Source of the DNA: Collybia mongolica
Lineage: Eukaryota; Basidiomycota; Agaricomycetes; Agaricales; Clitocybaceae
DNA length: 64,000 nt
Assembly: GCA_013420905.1 (NCBI GenBank)
Contig: JAAXNY010000004.1
Coordinates: 2,914,001 to 2,978,000 of the forward strand
Direction: 5' to 3'
The notes under the pieces are model-generated. The model had not been told where the DNA came from. It ran no database searches and saw only the letters and a list, made by a program, of their open reading frames with translations. Below, piece after piece: positions 10,708 through 23,029 of the stretch (within the stretch, counting starts at the first letter, position 1; the number at the start of each line of letters is the position of its first letter). The position numbers and the translations under genes were made by a program.

Positions 10708-13124
10708 TTAAGTGAAGACTCCTAATGAACGTAACAGCGATATTTCGTCCCATTGCTCCCTGTTTCCATCCTTGTCTTTATTAATGTCCAATTCCTCGTC
10801 GACTGTCATCGGAACATCACCCGCCCGAATGCTGTCCAGCTGGGAAATGTCGTACACCTTATCCAATGGCACGTTTGCATCCAAGCGATCCCCATCCATG
10901 GGTGAGAACGTCTGGCCCTCCAGCTTATCAAACTCCTCTTCCAGTTCTGCAAGAGTCATCTCTTCGAGACCCACAAGATCATCATCCGCTACCACATCAG
11001 CAGCTGCAGCGGAAGTCAATGTAAATGAGTCGAGAAGAACCTCAGCCCGCTCAACATTGATTCCGGGCTGTGTTTGGGTGTGCATGTGTGCATGTTTTCG
11101 ACGCGTTGAGCTACCCATTTTGAGTGCAGCTTCGTTCAGCTGTCGTGTGTAGTGACTCCGAAGCATCCCTAGCGTTTCAAGGTGCGGAATGGTCAGCCGA
11201 GAGCGTTTTACACTTTGCACTCCACCTAAGTTTGAAAAAAACCGTTCGACTTCAGCTGCATGTGGTACAATGCTGAAGATTTTGATAGCGAGTGCTTTGA
11301 TAGGGTGATCAGCAGCCGAAACGAGTTGAGATTTCCACCAATCCCTCGCATCGGCTTTTCCACCCTGAAATGGAACAGCCCCCATCGAATAAGCTTTGAT
11401 ATCGGCCGTCAGTTTTGTAGCTTGTTCTTTTGTCCAACTCCAGCGGTTTGCAATCCGCACGGCAATTTGATAAGCATCTTCCAGTTTTCGAGAGTGTGCC
11501 GCCGTCGAGATGGCAAGTTTTCGGCAAAGGGGATGGAGAAAAAGGGCAAGCCAGTGAAGGTCGGTATTCATCGCATGGAATTGTGTATTTATGACACGCC
11601 GAGCATGATCCAAGAATGCTTGATCTTCACCATCCCAAAGTTTCATATGGATGATTTCACGGTGAGCCCAAATGAGCTGCAACATGCAGTCAGCGAGTGT
11701 CGCGTCGCGTGCTTCAATGTCTCCAATTATGTCCACCAGTGGTTTGCAGACACGGATCAACTGGTCTGTCAATGCCCAGCGCTCCATGTCGAATACCGCA
11801 GTACAAACATCCCTTGCAACTGGTGTGAGACCACGTATCGTCCTTTGTGCATCGTCTCGTGTGCAGAGTTCCATCAATGCAGCTTTATGCTCTCGAACAC
11901 TTGTTGCCTGTAAGATAAGCGCATAGAAACGCGATTCCGTGTTGGTTTTCAATGATCGGGTAACATTCTTCCCTTTAGCAATTTGGTCAAGTTGACCACC
12001 CCAGTAGTGTGAAGCTCGAAAGAACGAGACAACACGCGTGTTTTTTGTGATCACACTCTTGATTGTAGGCCATGCCACGATCTTCCCAACAATGGTATTG
12101 ATACCATGCATGAAGCAGGGAAGTGTCTGTACATCAACATGTGAGACTCTTGGTTGTTTCGTGATTGCAAGCCACGCACCAAAACCCAGGGATATTTTTC
12201 TGCCCAGATGCGGCGAAACGCCTGCATGGTTGTCGGATTGTCGGTGCATGCGGCAATAACTGTGGAAGGGTTCACATTTTTCCTCTCCAGAGCTTTGTCT
12301 GCAACTTCCACCAGATTTTCTGCTGTAGCTCGTCTGCCTGTTAACTCGTGCAAACTCAAAATCACGGGATGCACAGCGACTTCAGCGAGAAGGCAGCCAT
12401 AAACACTCCTCCGCAATGCGTCATCCCAACCATCTAATAAGATCGTTAAATTGTTCCTTCCTTCCAAACTCTTGATATCTTCGAGGATCGCCCGCTGTTC
12501 TTCTGCTGGAAGGTATCTCTCCATCAAAATGTAGCGTGATGCAGGTGAAAAGGACGGTCGAAGTCCAAACAACCATTTTAAGAAGAATGGGTTCTCGGCT
12601 GCCTTGAAAGGGATGTTCCCGTGGACAAAGAATCTGTATGTTTTTTTAATCATTTTTCGCTTATGCCCTTTGAATCAACAATGAACTGCTTGCCTCAGCA
12701 TACGGATATTTGCCTTGTCAATCTCCTCAACACTCATTGCCCGATCGAGAAAAGCATCCATCCTTCCCTTTTCCACTGCGATTACCTGACCCCTTGGTCC
12801 TTTTGCCTTTTTCTGTGTCCGCCGATCTGATGCTGACCCGTTTTCTTCATCCGAAACCTCAATCGTTTCAATTCCCCCCTTCTGCATGAGTAGCCGACGA
12901 GCCTCCAAGCAGACATCCTCTGGGACATTTGGACAACTTTGCGGATTGGAGATGTGTTGTATGCATCGTGCATCTCGATGTTCGATGGGAGGCCTCTCGT
13001 GTGGGCAATATTTACACAGCATGTGCCATCGTCTGGTCTTGGGGTGTCGTTCGCCTGTTTTTGCGAAGTGCTCGGCAACAAATGCATCCAGGGGATGACC
13101 CCCTTTTTTGGTCTTGCTGTCCAT
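10708..13124 (-). CDS. hAT transposase (BED-like finger, DUF659-like core, hATC dimerisation domain)
   Basis: DDE-type transposase that would cut and paste the surrounding hAT element in the nucleus. Three exons on the minus strand, 13124-12694, 12633-12180 and 12126-10708, total 2304 nt (767 aa) with no internal stop. Intron 2 (12179-12127) is GT-AG. Intron 1 (12693-12634) has a GC donor (AG|GCAAGC), which is the choice that keeps frame and joins MLR to FFVHGNIPF. The N-terminus (about residues 1-70) has a BED-like Cys/His cluster (CKYC ... H ... C ... H). The middle has TILLDGWDD and AACTDNP, typical of DUF659-type hAT proteins. The C-terminal ALAIKIFSIVPHAAEVERFFS with KRSRL is the hATC region. 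The acidic C-terminal tail ends at 10708. Both introns need cDNA support. Confidence 0.85.
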
Positions 13125-13358
13125 GCACTAGATACAGTATGGTACCGTAGCGTTGCTCATTATCCTACATACCAACAGCCGACAAGTATATTTCAAATTA
13201 CCTCTTGCCAACATTTGCCACCCCACTTTGAGCGTTTTGTTTTGCCAGGTGGCGATCGCCACTTGGCAAAACATGGCACGGCAAAACGGCGAGGTTTTGC
13301 CAACATCACTAACCATCCCATCGTACCACTTTACATGTAAACAAATTGACATTTGTAT

Positions 13359-13380
13359 ATGTTTGCACTGTGGCAAACAT
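13359..13380. repeat. hAT terminal palindrome, distal end
   Basis: 22-bp quasi-palindrome matching 10519-10540 except for one central base. GGCAAAA-type subterminal motifs follow inside the element at about 13205-13310. Confidence 0.75.
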
Positions 13381-13701
13381 CTCGCATGAAAGTGGCTGGC
13401 AGATTATGTTATAGTGATCTCAGAGGTAACCCATAAATGGATTGGACAAAAGTGTGAGGGGGGGTTTTTTGCCCAGGGTTGATTTGTTTTCTTATCTCAG
13501 TCTCTGATCTCTTCTTCATCAATTCCCTTTGTCTCCCAACCTCTTTGTTGTCATTGTAGTACTTAAACCTGTGAGTGCCAGCTGATGACACATCATTGTC
13601 TCACACTGCACTTGCAGGTAAGCCTTTTAGCCACTCATACCATTCACCATCTCACACTGTGCTCACAGTTCTTTCAGAACCCTTGTATCTTGCACATACT
13701 T
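13381..13701. other. Spacer between hAT and CACTA-like element
   Basis: About 320 bp with CACACTG and CTCACACTG motifs and no gene-like frame. Nothing further can be assigned. Confidence 0.5.
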
Positions 13702-14130
13702 CACTGTGCACCTGGTGGGGGAGGTTTTTCCCCCACTTAATGGATGAAAGCAGCATTTTCTAAGTTTAGTGGATGAATCTAAAGGGTATGAAATTGGGAT
13801 GAAATTTCATCCCAGATATTTCATCCCTTGAGAGAATGAATTTCTGCTCTTATAATTTCAGAAATTTTCATCCCTTAGTGGTGTGAACTTTCATCCCATT
13901 AGAGGTGAATTATATGGGACAATTTTAATCCAGTGAAAAAGAGGGGAATTTCATCTTATAATGGGTGGGTTTTATTAGATCATTTTAATCTATTAGAGAG
14001 TGAACTTTCATCCCATAAAAGGTGGAATATGTGGGATGATTTAAGTTCAGCATAGAAGGTATTTCATCCCACAAATAGTGGGTTTATGGGATGACTTTAC
14101 TGCCTTAGATGAATCATTTAGAAAAGAAGA
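13702..14130. repeat. Left terminal and subterminal region of the CACTA-like element
   Basis: The CACTGTG terminus is followed by a C/G-run palindrome (GGGGG...TTTTTCCCCC) and at least nine GGATGAA or TTCATCC motifs. The first 120 bp are closely similar, in inverted orientation, to 35860-35981, another end of the same family. Confidence 0.8.
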
Positions 14131-14259
14131 AATTGAGATTTTGGTTAGATTAGAATGAAGTGTTATATGTAGTATAAAATGACTGTGTTAATTGATCTAT
14201 ATATATATATGTGACCAGTACTATTGGTCCATACTATGTACTTGAGTCAATAGTTGGCT

Positions 14260-17200
14260 TCAGTCAATAAGTGCCCATTTGCCATGGTCTTTAATCTGAC
14301 CAATTAAACATTGTACTTGATCAATATCAACAAATTCTGTTGCCCCCAAATCTTTGTAATAGATGATTTTATGATGGGTATTAGTAGCTATGTCTAATAG
14401 TTTGGCCTGTTTGATACTTGCATAGACAAATGAACCTGCTTCAATACCATTTTTAGGAGATGCAGGAACTGTAACTATAAACAGGCAAAGGACTTGTCCA
14501 TAGAAGTCTTGAAGCTCAAACACAGGTGTTCGACGTCTCTGATGAGCAAACTTATCAACTTCAAGCTGGTACTAAGATAAGTTAGCAATATGCATTGAGC
14601 ATTTTAGAAAGAAACCTACCTGGACATATGACATATCCTGGCTGTCTGATCTAAGTGGAATAATTTCATGTGCTTGTATTGTATCACCTCCTTCTAGATG
14701 ATGCATCCAGCCATATTGGATAAATTTGGTATCCTGAGGTATAAGTTTCCTGATAAGTGATGCAGGTTTACTGAATCAAGTAGCTAGTGTTGCTGTAAGT
14801 ACTTTCCACAGGGGAGTGGGGAGACATATTAGTCCCTTGGGTGGGGTGAAAATATGTAATGGGTCTAAATCAAGCTAATGAGTATATAAGTACTTGATTA
14901 TGACAGAAAACATACATAGGGGAAAACTGATGTTCCTCTCATCAGATTTAGGGGGGAGGAGGTCAAGCTTTCCATGCAAGTCATAGAGGAGAGTTATTTG
15001 TGTTAAATGAGCACAAGAAGTAACATAGCTATTGATGTTTGGATAGGGGAACCTTCAACTTTTAATATGGCAGAGGAGGTCACCACAATAATGTTTCATT
15101 GGAAATGCCCAATATGCCCAGACTAGCCCCATAGCCCTAATAGTTGGTGCAATATGTAGAAGGGCATGGATGGTTAGAGGACATGTAGATACCCGCATTG
15201 GATTATGGTTATAGTACAACCTGGAAAATCATCAGATCATGTTCAAAATTAAATATATATCAAAATACTTGCTCTTCATATTTCTCAACCCAGCTATTAA
15301 AACCCCTTTCAAGTTCATCAACTTGATCTTGAGTAATCTCAAATTGAAGGCAAAGGTTTAATAACCTAACTAATTTAATAAAGTGTGTATAATATTGCAG
15401 ACTTGTAAATTGTCCTTTAAGGAGAGTTGGTGCAATATATAAAGTCCAGATTGAATAGGTTTCAGCAATCATCTGTGCCTTTTCTGATGCAATATTTGGG
15501 ACCCTTGAACCAAATGCTGCAGGAATTGTATCCCCAGCCTTTGCTGTGGCCTGACCAATAGCTTCCCATACAGTTGGTGCTAACACATAGCCTGCACCAT
15601 CATGAGAAAGATCTTTGTAATTTCCAGTCCACAGGGAAATCAGATTTGGAATGAGGTTGGACCATATAAGGTGCATAAAGTCATAGGGAAATGAGACTGG
15701 AAAAGAGAGGGAACTCAAAGTACTGAGTAGTGGAATGCCTTTGACACCATATTTAGTAGCAAGGTGTTCAGATTCTGCAGTGTTCGAGGTGTATTGGACC
15801 TTCTTTGCTTGTCTTAAGAATGTTGCATGGTCTCGTAGTGGAAGTGTGGATGCATGATATTGTTGTTGAGGGTCTGGAAAGCCATTTTGTTGCAATGGAA
15901 CATAGTGTGTTGTTTTTTGTGAAAAGGGAATGCGAACTCCCCGAATAGTACACATTTGGCATGGATATATTGCATTGTGGCCCTTCATGTGCATGAGCAT
16001 TGACGTTGCAGGAATATCGTCAAAGATGATGATGAGGTGAGCATGAAGTAGGAAGATTTCTTTGCTGATTCCATCGAAGGCTGAAACCCCAATCTTGAGC
16101 TGCAGAAGCTCCTGAACTACAGGCCAAAAAAACGAATCTGTATTGTCAGGCTTTTTGGGCCCTGGAATACTCCCTAGATGAATTATGTTATCCTTGAGAA
16201 AGTGTTCCTCAGGAGGGAGGTTATAATTAAACATGATTATAGGCCATGCTGTCTTGGTATGGCGCTTGAAAGGACTGAAGCCATCTGTAGATAACCCAAG
16301 TGCAATATCATGAGGATCAGAAAAAAACCACTCTGGAAGTTCTTCGTCACCAATTGTAATGAATGTCTTCTGGAGTAGTTGATAATGGGTGCCATCAAAG
16401 ATATCTGTCATTTTTCTTGGGTCATGTTTGTGATTGGATTGATACTGCATTTTTTGAGCATACAAGAAATTTCCAAGCATTGCATGGATACTCTAGATAT
16501 GAATAGGGTGTTGTCCCATCAGATTTATAGCAGTTGGAATTACATTTAGGGCATTGTTTGAGGGCTTTGTATGGGCCAGTGTAGCAGACACAAGATGAAT
16601 GACAGCAGTCATAGCATACAGGCTGAAAACCAGAGAGAAACTGAATACATTTCTGTGTATTCTTCAGCGATTCTGTTGAAGTTATATAGCAGATTTTCTG
16701 GAACATTCTATCCATTAGGCCATCTTGAACTTTCAGGGCAAAGAACTGGATGAGCTTCATAACACTCATATCTAGCATTTGGTCTGTAAACTAGTTAATA
16801 TGATGCACATAATGATAACAATGTACATACCTAATTGCGAGACTTCCTTCATAAATCCCTCCCCAAGGAGATCCCATACTGAGATTCCTGCCTGGCTTGC
16901 CTCCGCGATTGGCATTTCAAATCCATCACTGTCTTCCCCAAAGTCTTCGTTGGAACCATCAAAGTCCCCCCCCATATTGTCGTTGCCTTTGTCTTCTCCA
17001 GATCCAATCTTGTTGTCGTTGCTATCCCCATCATCCTCATCAACAGTAAATTGTTGTGTTGAATTAAGCCCCACCATTGCTGGCTGAGCTGATTGATATG
17101 TCCTGCAATGCAAGAAGAGCGGCGTAAGTTGGACAAGCCGTATTTGCTTGAGCAATCCTCCAATGGAGGTAAGGATGGCGCCAATGGTGGATCAGGAGGG

Positions 17201-17556
17201 CTGTCATAAAATCCAGATGGTCCTGCCTCGCCTGTCAAATTATCAATAATTTCTTCTGCATTATTTTGAGAGCTGAAAGAGGTGTTGCCCTTTGTAGAAC
17301 TAGGGGCCGGTTTCTTTGCTAGTCAGGCTTGTGGGTGGGGGGTGGATCCAATAACTTTATGCTTGGGATGGGGACAGGATGACGTTTTCCATTGGGGCTG
17401 ATCTTCCTGGTTGAGGCTCTGGATAAGAGACTGGTTCTGCAATAGGATTTTTGATGTGAGGTGAGAGTGCCCTTTCCCTTTTAAGTGCCAGTTCTCAGTC
17501 CTGGAGTTGACCCTTTTGGCGCAGCCACATACACAAAGCACTGTCTTACTGCCCAT
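14260..17556 (-). pseudogene. Tnp2-type (CACTA/Plavaka-like) transposase, broken
   Basis: Transposase for the surrounding CACTA-like element. It is read on the minus strand in several exons: an N-terminal piece with CVCGCAKRV (17556-17323), an acidic piece (17155-16840), the WDLLGEGF segment, the Cys-rich segment CYDCCHSSCVCYTGP...CPKC (16778-16480), then the long core 16480-15260. The core has LGLSTDGFSPFKR, which holds the first catalytic Asp region of Tnp2 proteins, and IIFDDIPATSMLMHMKGHN with CQMC. Downstream are the STCPLTIHALLHIAPTIRAMG and WAYWAFPM blocks (about 15210-15070) and a last exon near 14523-14260. A TGA at 15055-15057 replaces an expected Arg codon between HIKS and RFPY, and further stops follow, so the gene is dead. 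Family placement is by motif recall, not by search. Confidence 0.8.
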
Positions 17557-17940
17557 AATGCATGTTCACCTGGAGAGAGAAAGATATAAGTTGGTATGTA
17601 AAGGAGGCAAATGTGTACACACCAGGTCTCAAGGCCCCTAGAAAGCTGCAATGACCTCCTCAGTCTTATGAAACATGGGGTGTTGCACACATTGTGCCTG
17701 CGGCAACAGTCCTAGTTCACCTATTTACAATGGATCATTAGCTTCTTTATTTTTAGCTCAGGTTGCAAAATCTTATATTGTATTCAATATTGAGTACTTA
17801 TAATGTACTGACTACATTTGTATAGAACTACTATATACTATATACTAAAAAATGTCTTTTACTTACTGAAATACTGAGGAGGGAGGCTGGGGAAGGGGCC
17901 AGGAGGCTGGGCAGAAGTTGTGGCAGGTGATGGTTGTGGT
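17557..17940. other. Upstream region of the Tnp2 gene
   Basis: AT-rich DNA between the transposase start and the fold-back at 17941. It probably holds the transposase promoter. No other feature is visible. Confidence 0.5.
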
Positions 17941-18206
17941 ATGGGAGCAAAGGGGAAAGCATGCAAAAGCAGGCTGCCAACACATGATACGGCTCGGAAT
18001 GTTCAGCCATTGGGCATCTCGGGGATTGGGCCTTTACAGCTAAATTGTTACCTGAGAAATCCGAGTCATGTTGTATAAGAGTGATATGACTGAGATGCCC
18101 AATTTGATCACATGGCTTTATTGACCGAGATGCCCAACGGCTGAACATTCCAAGCTGTATCATGTGTTGGCAGCCTGCTTTTGCATGCTTTCCCTCTTGC
18201 TCTCAT
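17941..18206. repeat. Fold-back between the two divergent genes of the CACTA-like element
   Basis: An 83-bp arm (17941-18023) recurs inverted at 18124-18206 with few mismatches around a spacer of about 100 bp. The motif CGAGATGCCCAA is in both arms and a variant, TGAGATGCCCAA, is in the spacer. The right arm forms the 5' end of the SPT5-like gene. A third copy in the orientation of the left arm is at about 24190-24277. Confidence 0.85.
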
Positions 18207-21061
18207 ACCACAACCATTGCCCGTTGGCCCCCTCCCCCTTGTTGTAAGTACTTTTTATTGATAGATTACAATTAGTATAGTAGAATTTGTAGTAGTTAAT
18301 TGAATTCCAATACAAAACTATAAGACTTCGTTAAGAACATTAATAAAAGCTAATAATGATCCTACAGGAAACCTAAGGACATCACTGGTATGCAGGACAA
18401 GACCATGCCCAACAATGTCCGCAACATGGTACACCGCTTCATTGACCTTGAAGCACAGGTGGACAACGAGGGGGAGGACAATCTCTTTGGAGAGGAGCCA
18501 GGACTTGGTATGTCAATCTACCCATTCAGATTCAAAGCACATTAACACTAACCCATTTTACAGATGACTTCATTGACGATGAGGTCAACGAGGACAACAG
18601 GCAGTCAGGCAGTGCACCAAGACCATCAACTTCCGCCAACAGCCCTCTCAACAACGATGATGAATTTGATAAATTTATTCATGGGATAATGAGACGATCA
18701 CGGGCAAGTTGTGAGGAGGAGTCAGACGAGGACAGCAATATGGAAGAGAACAATGAAGATGACTACTATTATTGCCTTGCAAACGGATACTTTTCTGACA
18801 AAGGCATGCCAAAACCCCACGATCTGGATGAGGAACAACCCCCAGTCAATGAAGGCCTTTTAAGACACCCTGGTCTGGATGTGGAACGACTTCCAACAGG
18901 CAAAGACAGCCCATTAATGAGAGTCCGTTGTGTGGTGAGCATCAGTACCTGCATCTTACTGATACTATGACTGAGACTTGATGCAATGTATTCTAGGAGG
19001 GGAGGGAAAGAGATGCCGTTTCCTTTCTCCTCAATAATACAGACTCTCGACATTGGCTCAGATCAGCATTTTGTTGAGATTCCATACATGGCTGGTTCTA
19101 CATTGAGGGCACAATGAATGCCGACCTTTTAGCCCTTCTAAAATCATCACCCTCAATTTTTTGCCCTCGGGATGGTATTATGGGGGTGAAGCTGGGGGAA
19201 TGGGTGTCTCTGTTGAATTTAAGGCAATCTGAAGAGACCCCTTCTGCTGGAGGTTGGCTCACGATTTGTAGGGGGCTCTACAAAGGGGATGTAGGATATG
19301 TTTCCTCAGTAGAGAATTGGGGAAAACTGGAAGTCCTGCTGTTACCTCGCCTCCCTCCCCTTCAAGACGGAGATTCCTCCAAGAAAAGGAAATGAGGTAC
19401 CCTCCGCTCCGAGCCGGGTTTGTTTGACGATGAAAAATGGGACCAAATCATCAAAACTCACCCCAGAGTCACTATCATCAACAGCAAAACTATGGGCCAT
19501 TTTGCTGCTTTCGGTTGCAAATTCAAATTTTTCCTTGAATGCAGAACTTATGGCTTTGGTTCAGTATTGTGTGCCCCCGTTTCCTTACAAAGCAAGATGA
19601 TGGACTTGTTTCTATGCTATCCTCACCCTATAATCAAAAGTGTGTGATTCCCATGCCCTTCAGAATGGCAATTTTTTGAAGGCGAACAGGTGGTCATAAA
19701 GGAATCCTCTAAGAGGGGTATCATCCAGTCCATTGGTATTGATTCTGCAGAGGTGGATCTAGAAATGGGGGAGGGTTTGCACATGGTCCTATGGTCCAAT
19801 ATGTGGAAGTACATTGCTCATGGCCATTTCGCAGAAGTAATCAGTGGGGCTCTCCAAGGGGAAAAGGGATGGGTAGTTGAGGTGATGGAGGAATATGTCT
19901 ACATTGTCAAACATCTTGAAACACAAGGACCACAGAGTTACATCAGTCCAAACTCCCTCAAGGTAAAAACTCAAGATATTATGCCAGTTGCATTGTAATT
20001 TACTTTTAAACAGCCACTCGAAGTCCATAGGAACTGGGTGAAAGTAGTTGACCCTCCAATAATACTCCACAGTCAACCACCAACATTGAGTAACATACCA
20101 ACCATCCCAATTAGATGTGAGGAAGTTCCCTGGATAGGGCTTGAGGTTTTGGTTGTCAAAACAGGACATGCAATGAAGGGTTCTTGTGCAGTAATCAAAG
20201 ATGTTCAACTCTCGAAAACTACACTCAGTGGACTCTAAGTAACTGTTCAATTTATTCACTTGAATCCTGCACATCCATTCAGTGGCAAAGTTCTGGACTA
20301 CAATGATGTTGTAGAATCTTTGTAAATATTATATTCTTCTTCATATTCATTATGAGCTAATTTCTCCCCCAAGGTCTTGCCTCAGATTAAACAAATTTGC
20401 CCCACCCAAGAACAAATTATTTGTCCCCCTCCCAGGCCATGTTGCCAAATTCCCCCCTCCCCAGGAACCTGCCATGGCTGCCACTACTGCAGCAGTGGGG
20501 GGTAGCATGCCCATGCCTGACTTTCACCACTTGACGCTGGCCTGGAACCCCTCATCTTGAACACCTGATGTAGGATCCTCCTCTCAAGCCTCCCCTCCAC
20601 CAACTATATCACAACAGCAGGGACCTGCTCACCTGTTATTAGATCCACAGCTTATTGATATTGAATTAAAGGTGTTGGTTACAGGTGGGCAATATCAAGG
20701 TAAAGAAATGGTGGTCTCCGTAGTGCAGATAGAGGGAGCATTATCAGTCCAGTTCAACCACTACAAGACATTGGGATCCTTGCCTCCAGGAGATCTCACA
20801 CCAAAATGTCCCAATCCTACATGTGATAACGGATTGTTGGTTGTAGTTGAAGGTGACCACCTGGGCCAATTTGTCTGCCAAATTCACCATTGTTACAAGA
20901 ATGGCCAGCCAATCATGATATTGGCCATCATCAACCAGACTGAGGGAGGCCATGAAACACTTTCAGGGGATCATTTGGAACTAAGCCCTGATGTACTCTG
21001 CATTGGCCATGAAACCAAAGAAGAAAAGGCACAAAATGAGGGATTAATGACTGCTCTTTGA
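18130..21061 (+). pseudogene. SPT5-like transcription elongation factor gene (NGN and KOW motifs), broken
   Basis: Relative of SPT5, which as DSIF with SPT4 binds RNA polymerase II and promotes elongation. Exons can be followed: up to 18243, 18368-18507, 18564-18933, 18997 onward, then frames to 20235 and 20480-21061. The N-terminal part is acidic (DDFIDDEVNEDN). An NGN-like block has GRERDAVSFLLN, then DSIHGWFYIEG (about 19005-19115). KOW-like segments follow: CRGLYKGDVGYV, GHFAEVISGALQGEKGWVV, KTGHAMKGSCAVIKDV and TGGQYQGKEMVV. TGA stops interrupt it at 19077-19079, 19393-19395 and 19645-19647, each where reading continues in the same frame and Arg (CGA) would fit; a TAA follows near 20236. 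The host SPT5 gene is not in this window. The gene starts from the fold-back shared with the Tnp2 promoter region, so it looks like transposon cargo. Confidence 0.7.
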
Positions 21062-22110
21062 AAGGATGCTTGTAAAACTCGCACAAAATAAGTAACAGGC
21101 ATTACTTTCAATTTTGCATATATCTTTTGGGACTTTACTGTGTCACATGTATATACACATCATAATTTTTGCTGTTTTCCCTGCTCATCATCCCTTCTAC
21201 TTGATTTATGTCTCTGTTTTTTGCTCTTTACTTTTTCCTGGAAGTTAAAATTGAATACTGGATTGATTAAGTTGCCACCTTCAACACAGATTTGAATAAT
21301 AAACTTTGTTGTCAATTAATAAGATACTGTTGGAAACTGGTTATGTGAGTCGATTCACATACCTTCCCCTCCAATGGGTTGATAGTGCTGATATTCACCT
21401 TACACTCTTCAGGGACTATGTCTACCTCCATTTTAATATCACCTAGGTAAGAGTTTTTCCTTCAGCATCACGTGGAGTTAGATTATTGCTTACTGTTATC
21501 CTTGGGTACACTGGATCCATGGCTTGAAGGTTTGGACTTGCAAAGGTCCATAAACCAGTTTCTATTTTCCAATAGACCAAGTTGATTCTCTGGTGAGCAA
21601 GGACCAAAGAAAGCACAATCAGATGGTCCACAGTCTGATTCAGTTTTGGATTCCATCGTGCTTTCACAACATGACTGGAAACATCATCATTCTGCAGCAC
21701 ACAGTGGGTAGGGGAAGTGTCTGGAGGGTTGGGTGTGAGGCCAGTGGCCATTATGTTGTGATTATTTTTTTGAGTTCCAAGGTCCTTTATATGTTTTATT
21801 TTGTGCTCATGCCCCAAACCCCAACAGTTCTACCTGAGCACAGTTAAAGATCTGGAATCCAAAGCTAGTCAGATTATAGAAATCCCTTTGCCCACCCCAA
21901 AGCCCGGAACCCATTTTTTTTTCTTTTTCATCCCCTGTGCAAATTGATTTGAGCTTAGTTCTGTTGTCCTTGGGGACAGAACCTGCTCCACCTCAAATTT
22001 AAAAGAACCCTCTTTCTCTGTGTCTCCCAGCATCTCCTCATTCACTCAGTCTCGCCTTTCTTCAACTTTGCCACCAGCTCTTTCTCCAATGCACCCTTTT
22101 CCATAAAACT
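21062..22110. other. Spacer within the CACTA-like element
   Basis: About 1 kb between the SPT5-like gene and the accessory gene. Short open frames on both strands (for example 21443-21817, minus) have no recognisable domain. Direct reading shows low CG and several poly-T or C-rich stretches but no repeat structure. Confidence 0.5.
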
Positions 22111-23028
22111 ATGGCTAAGTCTACCGCATTTCAAAAAGTGAAGCAATCTCGCAAGGTGGCATTGTCTTTGGGCTCATCCCAGAGAGTTAAAGGTAGATAC
22201 TGTGATTTTCAAACAAAAACATGTTATCTATTATTACATTTTGTTTCACCAGGTACACAGATAAATACATCAGAGACAATGGCAATGGAAGCAAAAATGA
22301 AGAAAATGAAAGGTATTACTTTTTTTTTTTCGCATACTTCCTATACCATACTAACTTGACTAGCTGAACTTGTAGCCCTTTGCAAAGCCGCCCATGCTAA
22401 AGAACAGCAGAAGAATGTCATACCACGCCCACCGCACAGCGTCGCAGGGAATGGATTCAATCTCCAGGCTGAAATGCAACTCCAAGATGATTCCGATTTA
22501 TACAAGGCCATTCATGTAAGTTTTACTTCTTAAAACCCTTTGCTCCAATCTTTTTTCTTACAAGTAATAGCACTGTGTTTGTAGTTTAGTTGGTAATGCA
22601 GGCCTCAACTACTCGGTTGTTTGGCACAGGCAACCTACAGTAGTCATTAGTCAAATCATCCACATGGTAAGTCTTTTCTTCACTGCTTCATTACTCATTT
22701 AAATAATTTATTTCAGGCCAAAAGTTGGCATACATACCTCAAAAAATTCCATAATGGCTGGGCCACTCAAGAATATATCAAGTCACATTTGAAGAACAAA
22801 CGCGCCTATGCTTGTAAATGTGGGTATACAAATGAGACTGGAAATACAGTAGGGGGCAGTAATGATGATGATGAGGAGGAAATGGACATCGACATTGACT
22901 TAAATGAGCATGATGAGGATGAAGTAGATAGTAGTGATGAGGGGGAAGAGGATGGGGACCAGAAGGGTGAGGACCAGGAGGATGAGGACCAGGAGGATGA
23001 GGAAGGGAATGAATCAGAAGCCTACTAA
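22111..23028 (+). pseudogene. Transposon-associated accessory gene (coiled coil, acidic C-terminus)
   Basis: A spliced frame of unknown function. Exons 22111-22192, 22253-22312 and 22364-22515 join in frame with GT-AG introns and encode a Lys-rich N-terminus followed by a likely coiled coil (AELVALCKAAHAKEQQKN). A fourth exon around 22585-22666 cannot be read without a stop or frame change. The last exon, 22717-23028, encodes AKSWHTYLKKFHNGWATQEY and KNKRAY and ends in a highly acidic Asp/Glu tail. Similar small proteins accompany Tnp2-type elements in mushroom genomes (recalled, not searched). It lies directly before the right subterminal repeats. Confidence 0.55.
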
Positions 23029-23029
23029 T

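Larger units (their letters stand above)
10519..13380 (-). mobile_element. hAT-family DNA transposon, apparently with intact transposase
   Basis: The element is bounded by two near-identical 22-bp quasi-palindromes (10519-10540 and 13359-13380) that read ATGTTTGC...GCAAACAT, so each end is itself an inverted repeat. Inside both ends a GGCAAAA motif recurs (for example near 10576, 10640, 10658, 13250 and 13305, on both strands), like hAT subterminal binding sites. One spliced transposase gene fills the body. No convincing 8-bp target-site duplication is visible: flanks are GTTTGTCC on the left and CTCGCATG on the right. The exact ends are therefore provisional. The element has normal CG content, unlike most others in the window, which suggests it is young. 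Confidence 0.8.

Noticed and set aside
17831..18163. 110-aa minus-strand open frame
   Set aside because: It crosses the fold-back and reads both arms. No domain is seen, and the equivalent frame is not kept in the copy at 24200.
22575..22640. tRNA-like stretch with a D-arm-like TAGTTTAGTTGGTA
   Set aside because: No T-arm consensus GGTTCGAATCC, no matching acceptor stem, and the stretch lies in the exon region of the accessory gene.
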